A stretch of 64,000 bases of DNA. Source: Calditrichales bacterium MX18-03 (GTDB taxonomy: Bacteria > Bacillota > Clostridia > Lutisporales > Lutisporaceae). The notes beneath the pieces were generated by a model. It worked only from the letters and a program-made list of their open reading frames with translations. It did no database searches and was not told the DNA's origin. Both the position numbers and the translations under genes were made by a program. Below, one piece after another: positions 7,553 to 15,858 of the stretch; the first letter of the stretch is position 1, and every line of letters begins with the position of its first letter. The DNA lies in the NCBI GenBank assembly GCA_021083345.1, contig JAJGRE010000007.1, positions 186,001-250,000 of the forward strand. Reading direction: 5' to 3'.

Positions 7553-8318
7553 ATTCAATACTAAACAGGCGCTTGCCGTTTTCCATTGTCTTTTGCGCCA
7601 CTTCTTCAAAGGTGATCCCTTTGATTTCGGCTACCTTTTCCGCTACGAAGCGGACGTAGGCGGGGTAGTTCCTTTTTCCCCTATTAGGTACCGGTGTCAG
7701 GTAAGGGCTGTCAGTCTCGATGAGCAGCATATCCAGCGGAACCTCCCGGACCACCTCCACCGTTTTCTTGGCATTGGAAAAAGTCACAGGCCCGCTGATG
7801 GACAGGTACAGCCCCAGCTTCAGGCACTCCCTGGCCATTTCCACACTACCGGAAAAGCTATGCAGGACGCCGCCTACCGATTTTACGCCGGTATTCTTGA
7901 AGATATCCATGACATCCTGGTGGGAGTCCCGGTCGTGAACGATGATGGGCAGCTTCAACTGTCTGGCCAGGTCAATCTGCTGGATGAACCGCTTTTTCTG
8001 AATGTCTCTCGGAGAATAGTCATAGTAATAGTCCAGCCCGATCTCCCCGATGGCTTTGACCTTCTTGTGGGCTGCCAAATTCGCCAGCACTTCGATGGAC
8101 GCTTCATCCATTGTGGATGCATCGTGAGGATGAACACCCACAGAGGCGTATATGCCGTCATATTTGTCTGCCAGACCGATGGACTTCACCGAAGTCGCCA
8201 TATTGCTGCCTGCATTGAGAATGAGGCTGACCCCCTCCTCAAAACAGCGCTTGATCATTTCATCCCTGTCCGGATCGAACCGGTCGTCGTCCATATGGGC
8301 ATGCGTATCAAAAAGCAT
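7551..8318 (-). CDS. tatD: TatD family metal-dependent hydrolase (YabD)
   Basis: Amidohydrolase-fold metalloenzyme of the TatD family, associated with 3'-5' DNA exonuclease and quality-control activity. Metal-binding motifs are all present: FDTHAHMDD at the N-terminus, GEIGLDYYYD (about 85-94), IVHDRDSHQD (about 120-130), LHSFSGS (about 150) and ETDSPYLTP (about 200). At about 255 residues it is full length. Start ATG 8318 has AAGGAAGG 10 nt upstream; an in-frame TTG seven codons earlier is less likely. It follows metG by 26 bp, as yabD follows metS in Bacillus. Confidence 0.93.
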   Translation of the reverse strand: MLFDTHAHMDDDRFDPDRDEMIKRCFEEGVSLILNAGSNMATSVKSIGLADKYDGIYASVGVHPHDASTMDEASIEVLANLAAHKKVKAIGEIGLDYYYDYSPRDIQKKRFIQQIDLARQLKLPIIVHDRDSHQDVMDIFKNTGVKSVGGVLHSFSGSVEMARECLKLGLYLSISGPVTFSNAKKTVEVVREVPLDMLLIETDSPYLTPVPNRGKRNYPAYVRFVAEKVAEIKGITFEEVAQKTMENGKRLFSIE

Positions 8319-8344
8319 CTTGCGTTTTCCTTCCTTCAAATGTA

Positions 8345-10315
8345 TTAGCTCACCTTTGACCCCGTGCTGATCTCAGACACCGGCGCCACCAGCGTCAAGG
8401 CCCCTTCGTTGGAAGCAGCCAGGATCATCCCGTTGGACTCTATCCCCTTCAGCTTCACCGGCTTCAGGTTGGCTACCAGCACCACATACTTCCCGATCAG
8501 CTCCTCCGGCTTGTAATGCTTGGCGATGCCGGACACCACCTGCCGCTTCTCACTGCCTACTTCCAGCTGCAGCTTCAGAAGCTTGTCGGCGCCCTCCACC
8601 CGCTCGCATTCCAGGACTTTGGCCACCCGGAAATCGATCTTGGCAAAGTCATCTATGGTGATGTAGCCCGGGTCTGCCGCTGCCGCCTTTTCTTCCTTCT
8701 TGGCCTCTTCCTGCTTCACCGGTGCCTGCTTTGCCTCTTTCTTCGGCTCTTCCTTAACCGGCTCCTCTTTGGCAAATTCCACTCTGGGGAATATGATCCC
8801 GCCTTTTTTCACCACTGCACCGGCCTTCAGCGCACCGAACTTCTTCACGCTGGCCCATACCTTATCGCTATCCTCAACGATACCCAGCTGCTCAAAGATC
8901 CTGAGCGGTGTGTTGGGCATAAAAGGACTGATCAGGACAGCCGTTATTCTCAGAGACTCGGCCAGGTTGTAGAGCACCGTCCCCAGCCTTGCTTTTTTCG
9001 CTTCATCCTTGGCCAATACCCAAGGCATGGTTTCATCAATATATTTGTTGGTCCTGCCAACCAGCTTCCAGATCTCCGCCAGCGCATTGGAGAACAGCAG
9101 CTTCTCCATCAGATCCTCCACCTTGACGGAAGTGGCTTCCGCCAGTTCAATGAGGCTGGCATCCAGGGGATCCTTGCTGTCCACAAAGGCGGGCAATACA
9201 CCGCCAAAGTATTTATCGATCATTGTAACGGTTCTGGAAAGCAGATTGCCCAGGTCGTTGGCCAGATCGGAATTCAGCCTGTTGACCAGCGCTTCCTCTG
9301 AGTAAACACCGTCGGAGCCAAAGGGCACCTCCCGCAGCAGGAAGTAGCGGATGGCATCCACGCCGTATTTTTCAACCAATATGACCGGGTCCACCACGTT
9401 GCCCTTGGATTTGGACATCTTGCCGCCTTCCAGGATCAGCCAGCCATGGCCGAAAACCTGCTTGGGCAGCGGCTCACCCAGCGCCATCAGCATGATCGGC
9501 CAGATGATGGTGTGGAAACGGACGATTTCTTTTCCTACCAGATGCACATCTGCCGGCCAATACCGCTTGTAGTCGCTGTCGTTTTCCGTCATGAAGCCTA
9601 AAGCCGAAGCGTAGTTGGACAATGCATCGATCCAGACATAAACCACATGCTTATCGTCAAAGCTGACGGGGATTCCCCAGTCGAAGGAGGTTCTGGATAC
9701 ACAGAGGTCTTCCAGTCCCGGCCTCAAAAAGTTGTTCAGCATTTCATTCTGCCGGGTCTGGGGCTGAATGAACTCCGGATGGTCCTCAATGTATTGGATC
9801 AGGCGGTCCTGGTATTTGGAAAGCCTGAAGAAATAGCTTTCTTCCTTTGTCAGCTCCACTTCCCTGCCGCAGTCGGGGCACTTGCCGTCCACCAGCTGAC
9901 GCTCCGTCCAGAAGGACTCACAGGGGGTGCAGTACCAGCCCTCATATTCACTCTTATAGATGTCGCCCTGGTCATAGAGCTTCTTGAATATCTTCTGAAC
10001 GACTTCCACATGCTGCTGGTCAGTGGTCCGGATGAAGCGGTCATGGGTAATGTCCAGAAGCTTCCACAGTTCCTTGATCCCTGCCACAACCTCATCCACA
10101 TACTGCTGCGGCGTCACACCCTTATCTACTGCTTTGCGTTGGATCTTCTGTCCGTGCTCATCGGTTCCGGTGAGGAACATGACGTCATAGCCCTGAGCCC
10201 GCTTGTACCGCGATGCGGCATCCGCTGCAACCGTCGTGTAGGAGTGTCCGATATGCAGCTTGTCGCTGGGATAATAGATTGGCGTTGTGATATAATAGGT
10301 CTTTTTGTTTTCCAT
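8345..10315 (-). CDS. metG: Methionyl-tRNA synthetase
   Basis: Charges tRNA-Met with methionine in the cytoplasm. The 656-residue protein is the long homodimeric form. It has the class I HIGH motif (KLHIGHS, about 21-27), zinc-type cysteine pairs (CTPC and CPDC, about 126-147), the KMSKS loop (GGKMSKSKGNV, about 296-306), an anticodon-binding helical region, an Ala/Lys/Glu linker (about 505-545) and a C-terminal EMAP-like tRNA-binding domain (about 548-656). Start ATG follows AAGGAGGAG. The gene is controlled by the T-box leader just upstream. Confidence 0.97.
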   Translation of the reverse strand: MENKKTYYITTPIYYPSDKLHIGHSYTTVAADAASRYKRAQGYDVMFLTGTDEHGQKIQRKAVDKGVTPQQYVDEVVAGIKELWKLLDITHDRFIRTTDQQHVEVVQKIFKKLYDQGDIYKSEYEGWYCTPCESFWTERQLVDGKCPDCGREVELTKEESYFFRLSKYQDRLIQYIEDHPEFIQPQTRQNEMLNNFLRPGLEDLCVSRTSFDWGIPVSFDDKHVVYVWIDALSNYASALGFMTENDSDYKRYWPADVHLVGKEIVRFHTIIWPIMLMALGEPLPKQVFGHGWLILEGGKMSKSKGNVVDPVILVEKYGVDAIRYFLLREVPFGSDGVYSEEALVNRLNSDLANDLGNLLSRTVTMIDKYFGGVLPAFVDSKDPLDASLIELAEATSVKVEDLMEKLLFSNALAEIWKLVGRTNKYIDETMPWVLAKDEAKKARLGTVLYNLAESLRITAVLISPFMPNTPLRIFEQLGIVEDSDKVWASVKKFGALKAGAVVKKGGIIFPRVEFAKEEPVKEEPKKEAKQAPVKQEEAKKEEKAAAADPGYITIDDFAKIDFRVAKVLECERVEGADKLLKLQLEVGSEKRQVVSGIAKHYKPEELIGKYVVLVANLKPVKLKGIESNGMILAASNEGALTLVAPVSEISTGSKVS

Positions 10316-10351
10316 TTTTTACTCCTCCTTATTTTTCATCGTTTTCTCAAC

Positions 10352-10385
10352 AAAAATGCCCCCGCCCCATACAGGGACGAGAGCA
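10352..10385 (-). terminator. T-box leader terminator
   Basis: Minus-strand 12-bp stem (10374-10385 with 10357-10368, several G-U pairs) with loop TGTAT, followed by ATTTTTG. It is the premature terminator arm that uncharged tRNA is expected to prevent from forming. Confidence 0.85.
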
Positions 10386-10657
10386 ACTCGTGTTACCACC
10401 CAATTTCACTTCCGCCTCGCGGCAAAAGTCTCTGCAAGTGACTTGCCATAGGCGCATCACCCTGCCGGTTAACGTCGGCATGCCGGTGCAGGCTTATCCC
10501 GGAAACTCAGGCTCATCTGCGCTTCAGGCTCACTTGCACAGTTCAGGGGCCATGTTCGGCTGGTTTCGTGTACCGGCTCCCACCAACACCGGTTCTCTTG
10601 GACATATACGCCAGCTTACTCTTCCCGTCATCACTTTTGATTCATTAACAACTATAT
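10352..10657 (-). promoter_or_regulatory. T-box riboswitch controlling metG
   Basis: The leader carries the highly conserved T-box element; GGGTGGTAACACG lies at 10389-10401. Upstream is a long stem I region with GTGGGAGCCGGT-type elements, and downstream the competing terminator. The sequence GAACATGGCCCCTGAAC (10533-10549) places ATG in the expected specifier loop, matching methionine. T-boxes read the charging state of the matching tRNA: uncharged tRNA-Met stabilises the antiterminator and lets metG be transcribed. Confidence 0.93.
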
Positions 10658-10663
10658 GTGAAA

Positions 10664-10692
10664 AATATACAATAGAAAACCACTACTGTCAA
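10664..10692 (-). promoter_or_regulatory. Sigma-A promoter of the metG T-box leader
   Basis: TTGACA (10687-10692), 17-bp spacer and TATATT (10664-10669) on the minus strand, a near-consensus promoter. The -35 overlaps the last codons of the upstream transglutaminase-like gene. Transcription should begin near 10657. Confidence 0.88.
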
Positions 10693-12764
10693 TATCCAAA
10701 TTGGATTTCCACCACACCGGTGATCGGATCAATGCCCCAGCCGGCATTCCTGGCTCTGCTGCTGTTCAGGGCCGACTGCAGGATACTGCGCAAGTCATAG
10801 GCGCTTTCCTTATAGTTCTTGATCTTGATCTCCAGCTGATAATCCTTATTCGCCAGTGCATTCCTGATGATCCGGGCCACATCGCTTTTGTTCTCCGCGA
10901 ACCTGCCGTTTTTTACGTAATAATTGAATTTTGTAGCCGTGCAGGCCGGATACTTGCTTTTTTCCCAGGTGTGGGTTTTTGCCATTTCTTCATCGGTCAG
11001 ATTGAAGTAGCTGCGTGTCAGGGTCTGGGTTCCATCTTCACTGACCGGATCATCCCAGGTAGGATCTACATGGTAGTATTCCCCGTCTATCTTTACGATA
11101 TTCCAGGCATGACCCAAATCGTTATCCGCTCCGGGGGTATTGATCTCATCCCCTTCAACCACCATGCATTCGATTCCCGCTTTGTTCAAAAGCATTTTGA
11201 ATGCTTCTGCATAGCTGTCGCATACACCCAGACCGTCTATCAGTACACCGTAAGCATCATGCTGCTCAAAAGGCACCTTGTTCGATTTAATTCCCTCCGT
11301 ATCATACCTGGCATGATTGATGATATAGTCATGGAGGAGTAATTCCTTCAAATAATCCGTCATTTCCGGCTTGATCAGCTGCCCTACAATATCATTGACC
11401 CTTGCTTCGGTTTCACGCTTCATGGCGAGAAGCTGCTCCGCCGGGTACTGATAGGTGAACATAATGCTGACGGTTTTCAAGCTGTCATTGATCTGCCACC
11501 GCCAGGAAGCAAGATAGCCCAGGTCGGGATGGTCACTGACAATCTTTCTGACCAGCTCCGAAACCTTTTCTGCATCCTCCAGCTTCACGACCTTGACACC
11601 GGCGCTGAGCCTCACATTCTCTATGGCATTTTTCAGCACCTCGTACATTTCCTGCTCGTTATTGGCCATGGTATTGTTTTTTATATAGTAATTGGCTTTC
11701 ATACTGGTGCAAGCAGGCTGTTCTGACCTGTTCCAGGTATGGGTCTTCGCCATTTCTTCATCGGGAAGGTTGAAATAATCATGGGTCACGATGACCTTCC
11801 CTTCGCCATCCAGCATGCTATCATTGCTTGCATCCAAATGGTAATAATCGCCTTCGATCCTGACAATATTCCATGCGCCGCCGTCCCCTGCCACAATCCG
11901 GCTCTCGATGCCGGCCCTGCTCAGCAGAAGCTGCATGGCCATGGCATAGCCATAGCTGTTTCCTTTCCCTTTTATCAGCACACCGTAAGGTGTATAGGAT
12001 TCCTCTGTACCGGAGATATCATACGCCGTGCTGCGGACCAGATAGTCATGCAGCGCCAACTCTTTATCATTCTCCGTCATCTCACTGGAGATAACCTTCC
12101 CGGTGATTTCGGCAACTTTCTTATCCAGCTCCGCCTTTACGGCAGTCAGTTGGACCCTGTCATAGGCATACAGGAAATCAATGGTTAGAATGCAATAGCT
12201 GCCCTGGCCGGGAACAGACCAGGTGTATGCCAGGTCCTTCAGGTAGAAAAGCTCCCCGCCTTCAGCCATACCTTTCTGGTATAACCGGTTCACATCCAGG
12301 GTGTCCTTCAGCTGTTTCGTTGTTTTGATGCTCAGCCTTGGTTTGGCTTCCTTTGCTGCCTTTAACGCTGCGTCATAAAGCGCATCCTCAGTATAGGCTG
12401 CTGTGTCGGCAGACTCGTATTTGAAGGTGGTGTCCAGCCGGGCGGACTTGCCGGTCAGCTTGGAAACCGACTTGTACTCCGCCAGCAGCGTGCTGGATTG
12501 CCTGATACCTTCCAGCGCTTGGCTCAGCGCGGCCTCCAGATTGTAGGTTTTCGGATCATAGCTGCTGATGCTGACTGCCAGGCTTGCTTTATTGTTCTTT
12601 ATTGCATTGCCAAATGCATTGTAAAACTCGGTGCTGTTCTTAACTGCCGTTACCGGCTCTATCATCATCTGCTGCAGTGCTTTGCTGTATGCAGGCACCA
12701 CACTCAGTGAGAGGATCAGGATTGCCATTAACAGGGTCAGACCCAATACTTTGGCTTGCTTCAT
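10689..12764 (-). CDS. Secreted protein with two transglutaminase-like modules, the first degenerate
   Basis: Exported protein of about 691 residues. Start ATG 12764 opens a signal peptide (MKQAKVLGLTLLMAILIL) with AAAGG 10 nt upstream. Two copies of a transglutaminase/protease-like core follow, each ending in a matching tail that begins YFNL-DEEMAKTHTW. The second copy keeps a Cys-His-Asp triad: GVCDSYAEAF (Cys codon 11220-11222), GHAWN (His codon 11109-11111) and YYHVDPTWDD. In the first copy the aligned residues are GNSYGYAMAM (Ser, codon 11955-11957) and GGAWN (Gly, codon 11877-11879), so it should be inactive; its Asp remains. Family members are cysteine peptidases or crosslinking enzymes at the surface. 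The physiological role is unknown. Confidence 0.85.
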   Translation of the reverse strand: MKQAKVLGLTLLMAILILSLSVVPAYSKALQQMMIEPVTAVKNSTEFYNAFGNAIKNNKASLAVSISSYDPKTYNLEAALSQALEGIRQSSTLLAEYKSVSKLTGKSARLDTTFKYESADTAAYTEDALYDAALKAAKEAKPRLSIKTTKQLKDTLDVNRLYQKGMAEGGELFYLKDLAYTWSVPGQGSYCILTIDFLYAYDRVQLTAVKAELDKKVAEITGKVISSEMTENDKELALHDYLVRSTAYDISGTEESYTPYGVLIKGKGNSYGYAMAMQLLLSRAGIESRIVAGDGGAWNIVRIEGDYYHLDASNDSMLDGEGKVIVTHDYFNLPDEEMAKTHTWNRSEQPACTSMKANYYIKNNTMANNEQEMYEVLKNAIENVRLSAGVKVVKLEDAEKVSELVRKIVSDHPDLGYLASWRWQINDSLKTVSIMFTYQYPAEQLLAMKRETEARVNDIVGQLIKPEMTDYLKELLLHDYIINHARYDTEGIKSNKVPFEQHDAYGVLIDGLGVCDSYAEAFKMLLNKAGIECMVVEGDEINTPGADNDLGHAWNIVKIDGEYYHVDPTWDDPVSEDGTQTLTRSYFNLTDEEMAKTHTWEKSKYPACTATKFNYYVKNGRFAENKSDVARIIRNALANKDYQLEIKIKNYKESAYDLRSILQSALNSSRARNAGWGIDPITGVVEIQFGY

Positions 12765-12856
12765 TCTATTCACGACCTTTACTTTTGACTTAAATAGGAA
12801 GATTCTACAGGAATACGGAAATTCCTTTACGATGCTGGAAAAAGTTTGGCTGGCCC

Positions 12857-13363
12857 TTAGAAAAACCTGCTGCATATCATTACCGACGCCACGACCCCCG
12901 TCACCTCCGCAATCAGTGCCGCTGCAAGGGTATGCCGTATATTGCGTATGCCGACTGAGCCAAAATAAACCGTAATAGTGTAAAAAATCGTCTCAGTACT
13001 GCTCATAATCACAGAGGCCAATACACCAGGGTAGCTGTCGGCGCCGACCCGCTTCAGAATATCAGCCAGGATGCCCAATGCACCGCTGCCGGACAGCGGC
13101 TTCATAATGACCAGCGGCACCACCTCTGCCGGCAGCCCGATAAATGCCGTCACAGGCTTCAATATGTACAGGATGAAATCCAGCCCGCCGGAGCACCGGA
13201 GCATGGCAATCGCCATCAGCATGGCGACAATGTACGGGAAGATCTTGAGGGTGATGTTCATCCCCTCTACGGCACCCTCGATGAAGGCTTCGTACACCTT
13301 CACGCCTTTCAAATGCCCGTAAGCCAGGATCAGCAAAATAATGACCGGTATGATATAGCTCAT
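12857..13363 (-). CDS. spmB: Spore maturation protein B
   Basis: Integral membrane protein of 168 residues of the nucleoside-recognition (Gate) domain family. SpmA and SpmB act together in the dehydration of the spore core in Bacillus. Recognisable conserved stretches are VEGMNITLKIFPYIVAML, IMKPLSGSGALGIL and IMSSTETIFYTITVYFG. The start at 13363 overlaps the spmA stop as ATGA; the frame is open further upstream but that part runs antisense-like through spmA and is not coding. Confidence 0.92.
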   Translation of the reverse strand: MSYIIPVIILLILAYGHLKGVKVYEAFIEGAVEGMNITLKIFPYIVAMLMAIAMLRCSGGLDFILYILKPVTAFIGLPAEVVPLVIMKPLSGSGALGILADILKRVGADSYPGVLASVIMSSTETIFYTITVYFGSVGIRNIRHTLAAALIAEVTGVVASVMICSRFF

Positions 13364-13947
13364 CTTACCACTCCACTCACTCTCTCCAGCAGCTTGCAGG
13401 AGATAATGCCCACAGTGAGGGCTGCCAGCGAAGCCAACAGTGCCGGCACGATGATGAAGCCGGGATTGGCTGAGCCTGCTGAGCTGCGGAGGCTCATGAC
13501 AGTGGCTGGGATGAACACCGGGGGGGCAGCGTTGATGACAAGGAAAAGGCACATGGCATTGGTGGCGGACTCCTTGCGGAGGTTCAGCTTCTGAAGCTCC
13601 TGCATGGCCTTGAGGCCCAGCGGTGTTGCGGCGTTGCCAAGGCCCAGCATGTTCGATGTGATGTTCATGATCATCGAACCCATGGCGCTGCTCTTGGCAG
13701 GCAGCTCGGGGAACAACAGCCGCATCACCGGCCGGATGGCAGCTGCCATCCGGTCCACAAGGCCGGACTTCTCCGCCACCTTCAGCACGCCGCACCACAG
13801 CATCATGCCGCCCACCAGCCCCAGCCCCAGCTCCACTGACGACTGCATCGACTTCATGATCGCCTCCGTCACCAGGCTCAGCCGGTTACCTGTGGCGGCA
13901 AATGCCACTGCGATGGCAATCATATAAAACCACAGTTTGTTGATCAT
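13360..13947 (-). CDS. spmA: Spore maturation protein A
   Basis: Membrane protein of about 195 residues, partner of SpmB in spore core dehydration. Conserved pieces include the start MINKLWFYMIAIAV, GGMMLWCGVLKVAE, MIMNITSNMLGLGNAATPLGLKAM and the C-terminal ATNAMCLFLVINAAPP. The gene is translationally coupled to spmB through ATGA. Start 13947 is used because GGTGG lies 7 nt upstream; note that this site is itself part of an inverted repeat at 13953-13995. Confidence 0.92.
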   Translation of the reverse strand: MINKLWFYMIAIAVAFAATGNRLSLVTEAIMKSMQSSVELGLGLVGGMMLWCGVLKVAEKSGLVDRMAAAIRPVMRLLFPELPAKSSAMGSMIMNITSNMLGLGNAATPLGLKAMQELQKLNLRKESATNAMCLFLVINAAPPVFIPATVMSLRSSAGSANPGFIIVPALLASLAALTVGIISCKLLERVSGVVR

Positions 13948-13952
13948 ACAAA

Positions 13953-13995
13953 AACCACCATTCATTTTAGTATAATAATAAAATGTATGGTGGTT
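13953..13995. repeat. Inverted repeat upstream of spmA (copy 1)
   Basis: Arms 13953-13969 and 13979-13995 are 17 bp with one mismatch around a 9-nt AT-rich centre. Its outer arm (AACCACCATTCATTT) is identical to that of a second copy at 14723. The inner end of the left arm provides the ribosome binding site of spmA on the minus strand. No T-run is convincing enough to call it a terminator. Confidence 0.8.
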
Positions 13996-14092
13996 GGGGT
14001 GCGTTTATCACCCAGACTAACATAGAGAAAGGATCTATTTATGGGAGAAGATCCAAATATGTTTCGGTCCTTATCTTACACTTTCTTTCATA

Positions 14093-14701
14093 TCATTCTC
14101 CTCCATGGTTGTTCCTCAAATACTTAGGAACCTCCACCTCAGCTGCAGCGTTGATCGTATCAACAGTGATTCCTGCCCTTCTGGCCATATATACAAGATC
14201 ATTCACAGTCGAAGTATAAAAGGATGTCCCCACCACCAGCAGCTTATCAGCAGAGCCAATCATTTCAACCGCATTAAAATAGTAAGGAATCTGATCTCCA
14301 TATAAAACGACATCAGGTTCAAGCAAATCTCCGCATTCTTCACAGTATAGAGAATTCCTGACCCAATTGAACTCATACTTCTTACCACATTTCTTGCATA
14401 AGACCCAGTCCAGATTCCCATGTATTTCGATTACTTCCTTACTTCCAGCCTTTCTGTGAAGCCCATCCACGTTCATTGTGACAATAGGTACCCCGTATTG
14501 AGCCAAGGCGTTATGAGCCGCATTGGGCACAGCTTTCTCTATGTTTTGTTTCATCGTGCTCAGAATTCTGTAAAATTCCTCGGGGTTTGATATAAAATAT
14601 CTTCTGCTCAGCTTGTCTCTCAAGTCACCCATCTCTTCAAACGTCGGAATTCCGCTTGCCTTGGATATCCCCGCTCCTGTAAGGGCTACAATTTTATGCA
14701 T
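14093..14701 (-). CDS. Sir2 family NAD-dependent protein deacylase
   Basis: Compact stand-alone sirtuin of about 203 residues that removes acyl groups from lysines using NAD. Visible motifs are IVALTGAGISKASGIPTF (NAD-binding), TMNVDGLH (normally TQN-D-LH, so Gln is replaced by Met), the catalytic IHG, two CxxC zinc pairs (CKKC and CEEC), VVLYGD (for FGE) and GTS. The start at 14701 is chosen for its AGGAGG site 7 nt upstream. It lies alone between the MinD-like gene and spmA, has its own promoter and is bracketed by two related inverted repeats. The Gln to Met change and short length mean deacylase activity is likely but not certain. Confidence 0.87.
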   Translation of the reverse strand: MHKIVALTGAGISKASGIPTFEEMGDLRDKLSRRYFISNPEEFYRILSTMKQNIEKAVPNAAHNALAQYGVPIVTMNVDGLHRKAGSKEVIEIHGNLDWVLCKKCGKKYEFNWVRNSLYCEECGDLLEPDVVLYGDQIPYYFNAVEMIGSADKLLVVGTSFYTSTVNDLVYMARRAGITVDTINAAAEVEVPKYLRNNHGGE

Positions 14702-14722
14702 CCTACTTCCTCCTGTAATAGA

Positions 14723-14760
14723 AACCACCATTCATTTCTCAAATTAAATGGATGGTGGTT
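14723..14760. repeat. Inverted repeat upstream of the sirtuin (copy 2)
   Basis: Arms 14723-14737 and 14746-14760, 15 bp with one mismatch at the same position as in copy 1, centre 8 nt. It lies in the 5' leader of the sirtuin, 22 bp before the start codon. Outer 15 bases of the left arm are identical with copy 1. Confidence 0.8.
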
Positions 14761-14839
14761 GATTTGGCCTATAGAATTCTATCAGCTGTTTCCTTTCAAC
14801 TCCGGTTATTAACCATCATTCCAGTATTTTCATATTTAT

Positions 14840-14868
14840 ATTCTACTTGAATCATGAATCGTTATCAA
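14840..14868 (-). promoter_or_regulatory. Sigma-A promoter of the sirtuin gene
   Basis: Minus-strand TTGATA (14863-14868), 17-bp spacer, TAGAAT (14840-14845). It predicts a leader of about 130 nt that carries inverted repeat copy 2. Confidence 0.65.
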
Positions 14869-14923
14869 TACAAATCACAGTGTCCCTGCAAATGCTATGT
14901 AGGCGTCCAGTTCCGGAAATCCC

Positions 14924-15667
14924 CTACAACACATACGCCACAGTCTCCCCCAAAAGCCTCCTGACGATATCCCAGTACGCTTTGCCTGCCTCGCTGTCCT
15001 TGTCTTCTATGATGCGCTGTCCTTTATATACCGATGCAATGACCTTTTCTTCATAGGGGATCAGTCCCAGCAGGTCGGCAGCCAGGATCTTGACAATGTC
15101 GTCCTGTCCCAGGCAGACGCCAAGTTCAGTCAAAAGCGGCTTGACGTTGTTCAGGATCAACTTATAGTCCCGGATACCGGCACTTTTCAGCAAGCTGATG
15201 ATTCTATGAGCGTCCCTGACTGCCCCAACGTCCGGTTCGGTCATCACAATCACCTTGTCAGCCAAGCGTACGGAATGATAGAAGCTTTGCTCCAGTCCCG
15301 ACGGGCAATCGACCAGAATAAAGTCATATTGCTTTCTCAGAAAGCCAAACAGCTCCTTCATGGTGTCCTGCTGGCCGTTATCATGGCAGCAGCTGATCAG
15401 CTTAAGGTAGTTCAGGTTCTCTGACACGCTGTCTTTCACAATCTCATATTCGAGGCAGCTGTCCATGTCCTGCCGGTCTTCATCCGCTGCCAGCCTTGCC
15501 GTACCGGAGTCAAAGCCCATTACAAATTCCATATCCTTAAATTCACAGTATACATCTGAGATCAGCACCCGTTTCCCAGACCGTGCCAGACCTGTCCCGA
15601 TATTGGCAGCTGCAAGTGTTTTTCCCACACCGCCCTTGCCGGACGTAATGACATACACCTCACCCAT
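14924..15667 (-). CDS. MinD/ParA-like P-loop ATPase
   Basis: Deviant-Walker ATPase of 247 residues, closest in look to MinD. The Walker A motif SGKGGVGKT (residues 9-17) keeps both lysines. FKDMEFVMGFDSG corresponds to the MinD segment after the switch region, and FILVDCPSGLEQSF is the Walker B region. The end AYWDIVRRLLGE resembles an amphipathic membrane-targeting helix. No minC, minE or divIVA lies beside it, so whether it positions the division site or serves another membrane process is open. GGAGGGG lies 7 nt before the ATG. Confidence 0.82.
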   Translation of the reverse strand: MGEVYVITSGKGGVGKTLAAANIGTGLARSGKRVLISDVYCEFKDMEFVMGFDSGTARLAADEDRQDMDSCLEYEIVKDSVSENLNYLKLISCCHDNGQQDTMKELFGFLRKQYDFILVDCPSGLEQSFYHSVRLADKVIVMTEPDVGAVRDAHRIISLLKSAGIRDYKLILNNVKPLLTELGVCLGQDDIVKILAADLLGLIPYEEKVIASVYKGQRIIEDKDSEAGKAYWDIVRRLLGETVAYVL

Positions 15668-15765
15668 ATTACCACCCCTCCGTTTGCATTAATGTGTCCA
15701 AACCCGATTTAAAGGCATGCTTGTCTATACTGTACTATTCATATGCCTGTACAAGCGGTAATATG

Positions 15766-15808
15766 CAAAAGAAAAAGAGCCTTTGCCTTGATTGGGCTGC
15801 AGCTCTTT
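15766..15808 (-). terminator. Intrinsic terminator after the methyltransferase gene
   Basis: Minus-strand AAAGAGC (15802-15808) pairs with GCTCTTT (15774-15780), followed by TTCTTTTG. It lies 50 bp past the methyltransferase stop. Confidence 0.6.
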
Positions 15809-15858
15809 GCAGTATACAGGTTGACTTTTTCAGAAAACAGATAAAACAAATGGTCGGC

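Noticed and set aside
13364-13798. N-terminal extension of spmB by 145 codons
   Set aside because: The extension runs through spmA in another frame and is His/Pro/Gln-rich nonsense; the coupled ATGA start at 13363 gives the normal family length.
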